The position numbers and the translations under genes were made by a program. The notes beneath the pieces are model-generated. The model was not told the origin of the DNA. It did no database searches and saw only the letters and a list, made by a program, of their open reading frames with translations. From an uncultured Eubacteriales bacterium (GTDB taxonomy: Bacteria > Bacillota > Clostridia > Oscillospirales > Acutalibacteraceae): a stretch of 21,681 bases of DNA. Positions 1 to 8,900 of this stretch are shown here, piece by piece; the first letter of the stretch is position 1, and each line of letters starts with the position of its first letter. Where the stretch lies: positions 1 through 21,681 of the forward strand of contig ONPE01000001.1 in NCBI GenBank assembly GCA_900319615.1, in the 5' to 3' direction.

Positions 1-305
1 TCATCTAAATAAGGTGTGGACGCGTTATATACGATGTTGCTGCCTCTGAGCAGTCTTGCTACGGTATTGTTGCCCGTGATCGGATACATAGCATCCAGAT
101 TGGTGAACAGATCCTTATCACCTCGCGGATCAAGCTGGGTAAGTAAAGCGGTATTGAACGTCTGTGTGCCGTTGAGGGCGGCGATCTTTCCGCCTTCTGC
201 CGAAGCGGAGGTATCGAGCGTGGTGTATACGGTGAAGGTATCGCCGACGTTGAACTCGCGGGTCTCGGACTGACCGTTCAAGCCGTGTACGGTAACGATC
301 GCCTT
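1..305 (-). other. Cohesin-like module 3 of the dockerin protein (truncated by window edge)
   Basis: Encodes residues 620-720 of the visible protein. It is nearly identical to the first 101 residues of module 1, with only about 15 conservative differences such as I/L, N/D and F/Y, which indicates a recent internal duplication. Confidence 0.6.
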
Positions 306-2162
306 ATCGGGAGCCGCTGTTGGAGCTGTTGTGGGTGCTGTTGTGGGTGCTGCTGTAGGAGCCTGTGTCGGAGCAGCTGTCGGAGCCTGAGTGGGAGCAG
401 CTGTCGGGGCTGCAGTCGGAGCAGCTGTCGGTGCTGCAGTCGGTGCAGCTGTGGGTGCAGCTGTGGGAGCTGCTGTGGGGGCTGCTGTGGGAGCCTGAGT
501 GGGAGCAGAGGTAGGAGCCTCTGTCGGAGGATCCGTACCGGCTTCGGGCTTCTCAAAGTGCGACTCGAGCTTGAAGTGGTCGTAAACATCTACGCCCCTA
601 TCAACAAGTCGGGTAAGCTCATAGTTAGCCGCCGCAAGAGTTGTGACATTCATATAGACCTCGGCATCGCCGGGTGCAGTTACCTGATAGTTGGTAACGA
701 TCAGCAGGCTGTCGTTGCTGTTGAATACGAACGCATCCTCACCGAAGCTCATTGTGGTGGCATTGAAGGTGATATAACCGGATTTGCAGTTTGCAACGGG
801 GCTCTTGAGTATCGGGAACATCTCTGCCGGATACTTGGGTGCGCCGCTTGCCTTGACCGGATCGGTCAAAGTAAGGTTAGAAACGGTATAGTACTGTTTT
901 GCGTTCAGCGATCCGATAGCGCCGCCTTCCAGTGCCGCGGAATTGAGGATGGTGTAGACGGTAAAGGTGTCGCCCACGTTGAATACTCTTGTTTCGGTCT
1001 GTCCCTTGAGGCCCTTAAGAGTAACCGTAGCCTGGTCGGGAGCAGCCGTGGGAGCGGCCGTGGGAGCGGATGTGGGTGCAGTTGTCGGAGCAGCTGTGGG
1101 AGCCTGTGTGGGAGCTTGTGTCGGCGCAGCTGTTGGTGCAGCCGTGGGAGCCGATGTCGGAGCAGCTGTCGGAGCCTGTGTGGGAGCTGATGTCGGAGCA
1201 TCTGTAGGCGCTTCTGTCGGCTGTGTGCCGGGAGCATCAAACGACGCGATCATCGCAAGCTCTACGCCGTCTGCCGTCTTGCCCTTATTGACCAGACGGG
1301 TAAGGTCTTCATCAGCCTTGACCAGCGTGTTCAGAACGTTCTTGATATCACAGGTACCGGGGTTTTTGACCTGATATCTCGTGACAAGAACCAAGGATTC
1401 ATCGCTGTTGAACAGGAAAGCGCGGTCATCCACATAAGGTGTGGAGGCGTTGTAAACGATATTGCTGCCCCTGATCAGTCTGGCTACGGTAGAGTTGCCG
1501 GTGATCGGGAACATTTCGTTCAGGTTGGTAAACAGATCCTTATCTCCGCGCTGATCGAGCTGGGTAAGTATAGCGGTGTTGAATATCTGCGTACCGTTGA
1601 TCGCGGCGATCTTGCCGCCTTCTGAGGCAGCGGATGCGTCAAGGGTAGTGTATACCGTGAAGGTATCGCCGACGTTGAACTCGCGGGTATTGGACTGACC
1701 GTTGAGGCCGTGTACCGTGACCGTCGCCTTACCGGGCGCAAAGGTCGGCGCCTCGGTCGCAGATTCGGTAGGAGCAGATGTAGGAGCCTCTGTAGGATTC
1801 TCGGGCATATCAATAGGCTCGCCTATACCTTTGCCCTGAGCTCTGCTGTCGTGCGAACAGAAAAGCTGGATATAAAATACATCGACCGCGTCTATCTTTG
1901 AGTCGTGATAGGTGTTCGCGATCCTGAACTCTATATCGTCCTCGGTCATGCCGCGATAATCGAGAGAACCGGCTCGATGAGATAATGATTGCTGCAGCTG
2001 CAAAGCGTCGGTGACCGTTATTCTTCCGTTGCGGTCAACGTCGCCGAGCAGAGGGATGTCCTGAGGATCAGCCGCGCTCGCCGGGACTATGCATATCGTG
2101 AACATAGCTATGATCATAGTCATAACAAGCAATAAGCTGACCGCTCGTTTTGTCTGTTTCAA
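1..2162 (-). CDS. Secreted dockerin protein with repeated cohesin-like modules (3' end outside window)
   Basis: 720 residues are visible and the frame is open to the window edge, so the C-terminus is missing. The start is TTG at 2162-2160, eight bases after a perfect AGGAGG (2171-2176). Residues 1-31 form a signal peptide (KQTKR, hydrophobic core, ASA-A). Residues 38-101 form a type I dockerin: the first calcium loop, D41-V-D-R-N-G-R-I-T-V-T-D52, is canonical; the second, N83 to D94, is weaker because Tyr is at position 3. Three homologous modules follow (about 145-310, 377-540 and 620 to the edge), joined by Pro-Thr-Ala linkers. Each module has a FNVGDTFTVYT strand and an FNA(S/T) segment followed by a V/I-rich strand, which resembles cohesin-type beta-sandwiches. 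The export signal and dockerin are well supported. The cohesin-like assignment is inference. A role in cell-surface or cellulosome-like assembly is likely, but no catalytic domain is visible. Confidence 0.85.
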   Translation of the reverse strand, partial: MKQTKRAVSLLLVMTMIIAMFTICIVPASAADPQDIPLLGDVDRNGRITVTDALQLQQSLSHRAGSLDYRGMTEDDIEFRIANTYHDSKIDAVDVFYIQLFCSHDSRAQGKGIGEPIDMPENPTEAPTSAPTESATEAPTFAPGKATVTVHGLNGQSNTREFNVGDTFTVYTTLDASAASEGGKIAAINGTQIFNTAILTQLDQRGDKDLFTNLNEMFPITGNSTVARLIRGSNIVYNASTPYVDDRAFLFNSDESLVLVTRYQVKNPGTCDIKNVLNTLVKADEDLTRLVNKGKTADGVELAMIASFDAPGTQPTEAPTDAPTSAPTQAPTAAPTSAPTAAPTAAPTQAPTQAPTAAPTTAPTSAPTAAPTAAPDQATVTLKGLKGQTETRVFNVGDTFTVYTILNSAALEGGAIGSLNAKQYYTVSNLTLTDPVKASGAPKYPAEMFPILKSPVANCKSGYITFNATTMSFGEDAFVFNSNDSLLIVTNYQVTAPGDAEVYMNVTTLAAANYELTRLVDRGVDVYDHFKLESHFEKPEAGTDPPTEAPTSAPTQAPTAAPTAAPTAAPTAAPTAAPTAAPTAAPTAAPTQAPTAAPTQAPTAAPTTAPTTAPTAAPDKAIVTVHGLNGQSETREFNVGDTFTVYTTLDTSASAEGGKIAALNGTQTFNTALLTQLDPRGDKDLFTNLDAMYPITGNNTVARLLRGSNIVYNASTPYLD
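306..542 (-). repeat. Longer Pro-Thr-Ala tetrapeptide linker
   Basis: Encodes residues 541-619, with a run of nearly pure PTAA tetrads in the middle and PTQA, PTTA and PTSA variants at the edges. The 12-base period at DNA level makes it prone to slippage. It joins module 2 to module 3. Confidence 0.8.
543..1034 (-). other. Cohesin-like module 2 of the dockerin protein (divergent copy)
   Basis: Encodes residues about 377-540. It keeps the opening ATVTLKGLKGQTETR, the FNVGDTFTVYT strand, EMFPI, FNATT and the AFVFNSNDSLLIVT strand. The middle (NAKQYYTVSNLTLTD) differs from modules 1 and 3. It is therefore an older duplicate of the same fold. Confidence 0.6.
1035..1232 (-). repeat. Pro-Thr-Ala tetrapeptide linker (12-bp period)
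   Basis: Encodes residues 311-376, mostly P-T-x-A tetrads with x being A, S, Q, T, E or D. The DNA repeats with a 12-base period (a GCTCCCACA-like unit). The linker separates modules 1 and 2 and is probably flexible, extended and possibly O-glycosylated, as such linkers often are in secreted proteins. Confidence 0.8.
1233..1730 (-). other. Cohesin-like module 1 of the dockerin protein
   Basis: Encodes residues about 145-310. It begins KATVTVHGLNGQ and contains the GDTFTVYTTLD strand, an EMFPITGN segment and VYNASTPY. It matches the truncated module 3 at about 86 of 101 comparable residues by direct reading, but is much less like module 2. The fold assignment to cohesin-like is tentative. Confidence 0.6.
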
Positions 2163-2238
2163 TTCAATCTCCTCCTGTGTACTGTTTTTTAACAGGTGTG
2201 TGCAACCTAAAAATACACACACTGATGCTATTATGATA

Positions 2239-2267
2239 ATTATATTACAAAAGCGTAACCAATTCAA
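2239..2267 (-). promoter_or_regulatory. Sigma-A promoter of the dockerin gene
   Basis: On the minus strand TTGAAT (2267-2262) is followed after 17 bases by a perfect TATAAT (2244-2239). Transcription would start near 2232, giving a leader of about 70 bases. That leader can form a hairpin from GTGTGTG (2196-2202) and CACACAC (2216-2222) just upstream of the AGGAGG. Confidence 0.7.
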
Positions 2268-2371
2268 TAAACAAAGAGCGAATCGGGCTCATTTTGAGCA
2301 TAGAAAAATCATGTCCGTTTTTGGACGAATTGCACAATCAGCAGATGCACAGCGGCTTTATGAGATCATAT

Positions 2372-2398
2372 AAAAAGAGCCCTCCTTGCGGAAGGCTC
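2372..2398 (-). terminator. Rho-independent terminator of rpoBC
   Basis: On the minus strand GAGCCTTCC pairs with GGAGGGCTC around a GCAA tetraloop (9 bp, one G-U pair), followed by TTTTT. It lies about 22 bases after the rpoC stop codon and separates rpoBC from the dockerin gene. Confidence 0.9.
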
Positions 2399-2420
2399 AT
2401 ATTTATGATGGGTATATAGA

Positions 2421-5400
2421 TTATTCCTCTGTAGGAGCGACCGGAGCTGTGGGGATGAAGTTCTCTTCGAGCTCGATATTGTTGTACCTGCTCATACCGG
2501 TGCCGGCGGGAACCAGCTTACCGATGAGGACGTTCTCCTTCAGACCGACCAGCGGATCGACCTTGCCCTTGATGGCGGCGTCGGTGAGGACGCGGGTGGT
2601 CTCCTGGAAGGACGCTGCGGACAGGAAGCTGTCGGTAGCCAGAGAAGCCTTGGTGATACCCAGCAGGAGCTGAGTCCATGTAGCCTCTCTCAGACCCTCC
2701 TCGCCGCCTGCTATGCGCTCCTTGATGAGCTTGTTGGCATAGAGGACGTCGTTGCGGTTGTACATCTGACCGGGCATGAAATCGGTGGAGCCGGGATCAT
2801 CCACGCGCACCTTCTTGAGCATCTGGCGCACGATGACCTCGATGTGCTTATCGTTGATATCAACACCCTGCAGACGGTAGGTGCTCTGTACCTCGCTGAT
2901 GAGGTAGTCCTGCACAGCCTTGGCGCCCATGATCTCGAGGATGTCGTGCGGATTGACGGCGCCGTCGGTGATCTTGTCGCCCTTGCGGATATGCTGACCC
3001 TCTTCTACGGCTACACGGAAGCCGAACGGGATCAGATAGCTCTTCTCCTCGGCGGTCTCGATGTTGTAGACGACGGCATGGCGTGTGTTCTTGATATCCT
3101 CGAAGCGAACGTCGCCGTCGATCTCGGAGATGATAGCGAGGTTCTTGGGCTTACGGGTCTCGAAAAGCTCTTCGACACGGGGAAGACCCTGTGTGATATC
3201 CTCTGCGGACGCAACGCCGCCTGTATGGAAGGTACGCATCGTCAGCTGTGTACCGGGCTCGCCGATGGACTGTGCCGCGATGATGCCGACCGCCTCGCCG
3301 ACGGTTACGGGATGACCGTTCGCGAGGTTGGAGCCGTAGCACTTCTGGCATACGCCGTGCTTGGAGCGGCAGGCGAGGATGGAGCGGATCTCGACGCTCT
3401 CGACGCCGGAGTTGCAGATGATATCTGCCTCGGGCTCGCCCATGAGCTTATCCTTTGAAACAAGGACGTTGCCGTTCTCATCACAGAAGTCGCGGACGAG
3501 GTAGCGGCCGATGAGACGCTCGTGCATCTCTTCGATGACCTGCTTGCCGGCTTTTATATCGAATATCTCAAGACCTTCGTTGGCGTGGCAGTCGTCCTCA
3601 CGGATGATGACCTCCTGCGATACGTCGACCAGACGACGGGTCAGATAACCCGAGTCTGCGGTACGCAGAGCGGTATCGGCGAGACCTTTACGCGCGCCGC
3701 GCGAAGAAATGAAGTATTCCAAGATGTTCAGACCTTCACGATAGTTGGCTCGGATCGGGATCTCGATCGTCTTACCGGAGGTATTCGCGATAAGTCCGCG
3801 CATACCTGCGAGCTGACGGATCTGGCTCATGGAACCACGGGCTCCGGAGTCCGCCATCATGTAGATCGGGTTGTATCTGTCAAGGTTTTCCTGCAGCTTG
3901 TCGGTGACGTCGTTTGTCGCCTTCTCCCAGATGGAGAGGACTTTCTCGTATCTCTCCTGATCGGAACGAAGACCCATGTTGAACTCTTCGCGGATAGCGT
4001 CGACGTCAGCCTCTGCCTGGGCGATGATAGCCTTCTTCTCGGGCGGGATCTTCGCGTCGCAGACGGCGACGGTGATAGCGCCGCGGGTAGAATACTTGTA
4101 GCCCTGCGCCTTGACCTCATCGAGCACTACAGCGGTGACCTCGGTGCCGTGCACGCGGATGCAGGCGTCGATGATCTTACCGAGCTGCTTCTTGCCGACG
4201 AGGAAGTCGACCTCGAAGCGGAAGGCGTTCTCGGGATCGCTTCTGTCAACGAAGCCGAGATCCTGCGGGATGGAACGGTTGAATATTATCTTACCGACGG
4301 AGGTATCGACAAGGGCGTGTCTGAGCTCGCCGTCGATCTCTGCCTCGCGTCTTACCTTGATCTTGCTGTGGAGGGTGACGACGCCGGTCTGATAAGCCAT
4401 CAGAGCCTCGTCGATATCCTTGAACGCCTTGCCCTCGCCGGGCTCGCCGTCCTTATCAAGCGTCAGATAGTAGGAACCGAGTACCATATCCTGAGTAGGT
4501 ACGACTACGGGCTTACCGTCGGAGGGCTTGAGCAGGTTGCCGGCTGCGAGCATCAGGAAGCGAGCCTCGGCCTGCGCCTCTGCGGACAGCGGTACGTGCA
4601 CAGCCATCTGGTCGCCGTCGAAGTCGGCGTTGTACGCGGTACAAACCAGCGGATGGAGCTTAAGGGCGCGTCCTTCTACGAGCACAGGCTCAAACGCCTG
4701 GATGCCCAGTCTGTGCAGTGTGGGAGCGCGGTTGAGCAGCACCGGATGACCCTTGATGACCACCTCGAGAGCGTCCCATACCTCGGGCTTAGCTCTCTCG
4801 ACAGCCTTACGGGCGGCTTTGATATTCTGAGAGACCTTTGTCTCGACAAGGCGCTTCATGACGAAGGGCTTGAACAGCTCCAGCGCCATCTCCTTGGGCA
4901 GACCGCACTGGTACATCTTAAGCTCGGGGCCTACGACGATAACGGAACGGCCGGAGTAGTCGACGCGCTTGCCGAGGAGGTTCTGGCGGAAGCGTCCCTG
5001 CTTACCCTTGAGCATATCGGACAGCGACTTGAGAGAACGGTTGGACGGGCCTGTGACCGGTCTGCCTCTTCTGCCGTTGTCGATCAGGGCGTCGACAGCC
5101 TCCTGGAGCATACGCTTCTCGTTGCGGATGATTATATCGGGCGCCTCGAGCTCCAAGAGTCGGGCGAGACGATTGTTACGGTTGATAACACGGCGATACA
5201 GGTCGTTGAGGTCGGAGGTCGCGAAACGGCCGCCGTCGAGCTGTACCATGGGTCGGATATCCGGAGGGATGACGGGGAGAACCTCCATGATCATCCACTC
5301 GGGACGGTTGCCGGAGAGACGGAACGCCTCTACGACCTCGAGCCTCTTTGAGAGGCGCGCGCGCTTCTGCGAGGTGGAGCAGCTCTCGAGCTCCTCCTTG

Positions 5401-5972
5401 ATCTCTGCGGAGAGAGCCTCGAGATCTATCTCTGCAAGCAGGTCGCGGATAGCCTCGGCGCCCATGCCGGCGCTGAAATCGTCCTCATACTTCTCGCGCA
5501 TATCGCGGTACTCCTGCTCGCTTAAAAGCTGGAGCTTGGAGAGCTCGCGCGCGTCGCCGGGATCGGTGACGATGTAGGAGGAGAAGTACAGAACCTTTTC
5601 AAGAGTCCTCGGGGAGATATCCAGCATCAGGGAGATACGCGAGGGTATGCCCTTGAAGTACCAGATATGGGATACGGGAGCGGCGAGCTCGATGTGACCC
5701 ATGCGCTCGCGTCTGACCTTTGCGCGCGTTACCTCAACGCCGCAGCGGTCGCATATCTTGCCCTTGAAGCGGATGCGCTTATACTTGCCGCAGTGGCACT
5801 CCCAGTCCTTTGTGGGTCCGAAGATGCGCTCGCAGAACAAGCCGTCACGCTCTGGCTTGAGGGTCCTGTAGTTGATCGTCTCCGGCTTCTTTACCTCGCC
5901 GTAAGACCACTCTCTTATTTGATCGGGAGAAGCAAGACCGATTTTGATAGAATCAAATACGTTATTATCCAT
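2421..5972 (-). CDS. rpoC: DNA-directed RNA polymerase subunit beta'
   Basis: Beta' subunit of RNA polymerase, 1183 residues, the usual length in Firmicutes. The N-terminal zinc site is C59, C61, C74 and C77. The catalytic magnesium motif NADFDGDQ is intact at 448-455, with D450, D452 and D454. The second zinc site (DDC, then ACRSKHGVCQKC) and the trigger-loop segment MRTFHTGG near residue 910 are also intact. It starts ATG, seven bases after AGGAGG, and only 14 bases downstream of the rpoB stop, so the two are cotranscribed. Downstream comes a terminator instead of the ribosomal protein and elongation factor genes found in many bacteria. No break or odd substitution was seen. Confidence 0.99.
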   Translation of the reverse strand: MDNNVFDSIKIGLASPDQIREWSYGEVKKPETINYRTLKPERDGLFCERIFGPTKDWECHCGKYKRIRFKGKICDRCGVEVTRAKVRRERMGHIELAAPVSHIWYFKGIPSRISLMLDISPRTLEKVLYFSSYIVTDPGDARELSKLQLLSEQEYRDMREKYEDDFSAGMGAEAIRDLLAEIDLEALSAEIKEELESCSTSQKRARLSKRLEVVEAFRLSGNRPEWMIMEVLPVIPPDIRPMVQLDGGRFATSDLNDLYRRVINRNNRLARLLELEAPDIIIRNEKRMLQEAVDALIDNGRRGRPVTGPSNRSLKSLSDMLKGKQGRFRQNLLGKRVDYSGRSVIVVGPELKMYQCGLPKEMALELFKPFVMKRLVETKVSQNIKAARKAVERAKPEVWDALEVVIKGHPVLLNRAPTLHRLGIQAFEPVLVEGRALKLHPLVCTAYNADFDGDQMAVHVPLSAEAQAEARFLMLAAGNLLKPSDGKPVVVPTQDMVLGSYYLTLDKDGEPGEGKAFKDIDEALMAYQTGVVTLHSKIKVRREAEIDGELRHALVDTSVGKIIFNRSIPQDLGFVDRSDPENAFRFEVDFLVGKKQLGKIIDACIRVHGTEVTAVVLDEVKAQGYKYSTRGAITVAVCDAKIPPEKKAIIAQAEADVDAIREEFNMGLRSDQERYEKVLSIWEKATNDVTDKLQENLDRYNPIYMMADSGARGSMSQIRQLAGMRGLIANTSGKTIEIPIRANYREGLNILEYFISSRGARKGLADTALRTADSGYLTRRLVDVSQEVIIREDDCHANEGLEIFDIKAGKQVIEEMHERLIGRYLVRDFCDENGNVLVSKDKLMGEPEADIICNSGVESVEIRSILACRSKHGVCQKCYGSNLANGHPVTVGEAVGIIAAQSIGEPGTQLTMRTFHTGGVASAEDITQGLPRVEELFETRKPKNLAIISEIDGDVRFEDIKNTRHAVVYNIETAEEKSYLIPFGFRVAVEEGQHIRKGDKITDGAVNPHDILEIMGAKAVQDYLISEVQSTYRLQGVDINDKHIEVIVRQMLKKVRVDDPGSTDFMPGQMYNRNDVLYANKLIKERIAGGEEGLREATWTQLLLGITKASLATDSFLSAASFQETTRVLTDAAIKGKVDPLVGLKENVLIGKLVPAGTGMSRYNNIELEENFIPTAPVAPTEE

Positions 5973-5986
5973 TTTAGCCCCTCCTG

Positions 5987-8900
5987 TTAAATCTCATCTG
6001 TGCCGAAGTCATCGTAATCGAGCATATCGTCCTGATCCTCGAAGATGGATGACTCGTCAAACATATTGCCTTCCTCGTCCTGATCCTCGTCAAGCAGGAA
6101 GCCGTCCATTGTTGTCATGACCTGATCCTCGTCGAGCGTCTCGTCATCGGATGCAACGACGATGTCGTCGTCCTCCTCGAAGTGCTGCTTGAGGTCGATC
6201 TCCTCGCCCTCGCTGTTGAGCACGCGGACGTCGAGCGACAGGGACTGCAGCTCCTTGATAAGAACCTTGAATGACTCGGGGATACCCGGGGTCGGGATGT
6301 TCTGACCCTTTACGATGGACTCGTAAGCCTTCACACGACCTACGACGTCGTCGGACTTAACGGTCAGGATCTCCTGCAGGGTATAAGCCGCGCCGTAAGC
6401 CTCGAGCGCCCAGACCTCCATCTCACCGAAGCGCTGACCGCCGAACTGAGCTTTACCGCCCAGAGGCTGCTGGGTGACAAGGCTGTAGGGGCCGGTGGAA
6501 CGAGCGTGGATCTTGTCGTCGACAAGGTGATGCAGCTTTAAGTAGTACATATAGCCGACGGTGACGGGGTTATCGAACATCTCGCCGGTACGGCCGTCGC
6601 GCAGACGGGTCTTACACTCCATGGAGATACCGTTCTGGCGGAAGCACTCGCCGAAGTCGATGCCGGTGACGTCACGCATATCGGGGTAATCGTCTTTATC
6701 CTTGATGCGCTCGAAGAGCTCGAAGATATCCTGCTCGTGAGCGCCGTCGAATACGGGGGTCATGATCTTCCAGCCCAGAGCCTTGCAGGCGTAGCCGAGG
6801 TGAACCTCAAGAACCTGACCGATGTTCATACGTGAAGGTACGCCCAGGGGGTTGAGCACGATATCCAGCGGAGTACCGTCGGGCAGGAAGGGCATATCCT
6901 CAACGGGAAGTATGCGGGATACAACGCCCTTGTTACCGTGGCGGCCCGCCATCTTGTCGCCGACCGAGATCTTGCGCTTCTGCGCCAGATAGCAGCGGAC
7001 GACCTTGTTCACGCCGGGCTGCAGCTCGTCACGGCTGTCCTCGCGTGTGAATACCTTAACGTCGACGACTATGCCGCTCTCGCCGTGGGGTACGCGCAGG
7101 GAGGTATCTCTTACCTCTCTCGCCTTCTCACCGAAGATCGCGCGCAGCAGGCGCTCCTCGGCGGTCAGCTCGGTCTCGCCCTTGGGTGTGACCTTGCCGA
7201 CAAGGATATCGCCGGCGTGTACCTCGGCGCCGACATGGATGATACCGTTCTCGTCAAGATCCTTGAGCATATCCTCGCCGACGTTGGGGATGTCGCGGGT
7301 GATCTCTTCGGGTCCGAGCTTGGTATCGCGAGCGTCGATCTCGTACTCTTCTATATGGATGGATGTATAAACGTCGTCGCGGACGATCTTTTCGTTGATA
7401 AGGACAGCGTCCTCGTAGTTATAACCTTCCCAGGTCATGAAGCCGATGAGGGCGTTCTTGCCGAGGGAGATCTCGCCGTTCTTGGTAGCGGGACCGTCGG
7501 CGAGAACCTCGCCCTTCGATACACGCTGACCGCGCTCGACGATCGGGATCTGGTTGATGCAGGTGCCCTGGTTGGAGCGCAGGAACTTGATGACCTCGTG
7601 GGTCTTGACCTTGCCGTTGTCGTACTGTACGGTGATGTGGTTGGCGTCGACGCTCATGACGGTGCCGTCGTCATCGGCGAGTACGCAGACGCCGGAGTCG
7701 GTGCCCGCCTTATACTCCATACCGGTGCCGACAATAGGCGACTGGGTGACCATGAGCGGCACAGCCTGCCTCTGCATGTTGGAGCCCATCAGCGCACGGT
7801 TCGCATCGTCGTTCTCGAGGAACGGGATCATCGCGGTAGCGACGGAAACGACCATTCTCGGGGAAACGTCCATGTAGTCGAAGCGGAAGGCTCTGTGCTC
7901 GACGAACTCGCCCTTGTAACGACCTACGACGCGCTCGTTCATGAAGTGACCTTCGTCATCGAGGGGTTCGTTCGCCTGAGCGACCATGAACTCGTCCTCC
8001 ATGTCGGCGGTCATGTATACGACGTCCTTGGTGACTACGCCGGTCTCTTTGTCGATCCTGCGGTAGGGAGCCTCGACAAAGCCGTACTCGTTGACCCTCG
8101 CAAAGGTAGCGAGGTAGGAGATCAGACCGATGTTGGGACCTTCGGGAGTCTCGATAGGACACATACGTCCGTAATGAGTATAGTGTACGTCACGCACCTC
8201 AAATCCTGCGCGGTCACGGCTCAGACCGCCGGGACCCAGAGCGGAAAGACGTCTTTTGTGCGTCAGCTCTGCGAGGGGGTTGGTCTGATCCATGAACTGG
8301 GACAGCGGCGAGGAACCGAAGAATTCCTTGATAGCCGCGGTAACGGGACGGATGTTGATGAGTGAAGCCGGCGAGAGCGCCTCGGGATCCTGCGCCTGCA
8401 GGGTCATGCGCTCGCGGATGACTCGCTCAAGACGCGAGAAGCCGATGCGGAACTGGTTCTGCAGCAGCTCGCCGACGCAGCGGATACGACGGTTGCCCAG
8501 ATGGTCGATATCGTCGGTGTTGCCTACGTGCTCTGCAAGGCAGTTCATATAGTTGACCGAAGCGAAGATATCGTCGGTGGTGATGTGGTTGGGTACGAGG
8601 TCGTGTGCGCGGCGCTCGATCTCGACCTTCAGCTGCTCCTCGTTCTCGCAGGAATCGAGTATCTCGCACAGTACGTCGAAGGATACGCGCTCCTTGATAC
8701 CTAAGGGAGCACAGTCGAAGGGAACGTAGGCGTTGATGTCGACCATGCCGTTGGAGAGCACCTTGATCTCGTGACCTTCCTCGGCGGCGATGTAGACGAA
8801 CTTTACGCCGGCGTTGTCGATCTCGGCTGCCTTCTCACGGGTGACGGTGTCGCCGCGCTGAGCGAGTACCTCGCCTGTACGCGGAGCGACTACGGGCTGA

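Noticed and set aside
285..1190. Plus-strand frame rich in Ser, Cys, Arg and Gly, and a minus-strand Leu/Gln/Pro/Arg-rich frame
   Set aside because: Both are out-of-frame readings of the 12-bp linker repeats of the dockerin gene.
306..1232. Periodic short repeats that could suggest a CRISPR array
   Set aside because: The period is 12 bases with no unique spacers, and the repeats encode in-frame P-T-x-A linkers of a secreted protein.
3522..5351. Long plus-strand open frame of 609 codons inside rpoC
   Set aside because: It is antisense to rpoC, which has every catalytic and zinc motif in place. GC-rich codon use in the real gene suppresses stops in the complementary frame. No ribosome binding site or recognisable domain.
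6938..8365. Plus-strand open frame of 475 codons inside rpoB
   Set aside because: Antisense shadow of rpoB with low-complexity Val/Asp/Leu/Gly composition and no start signal.
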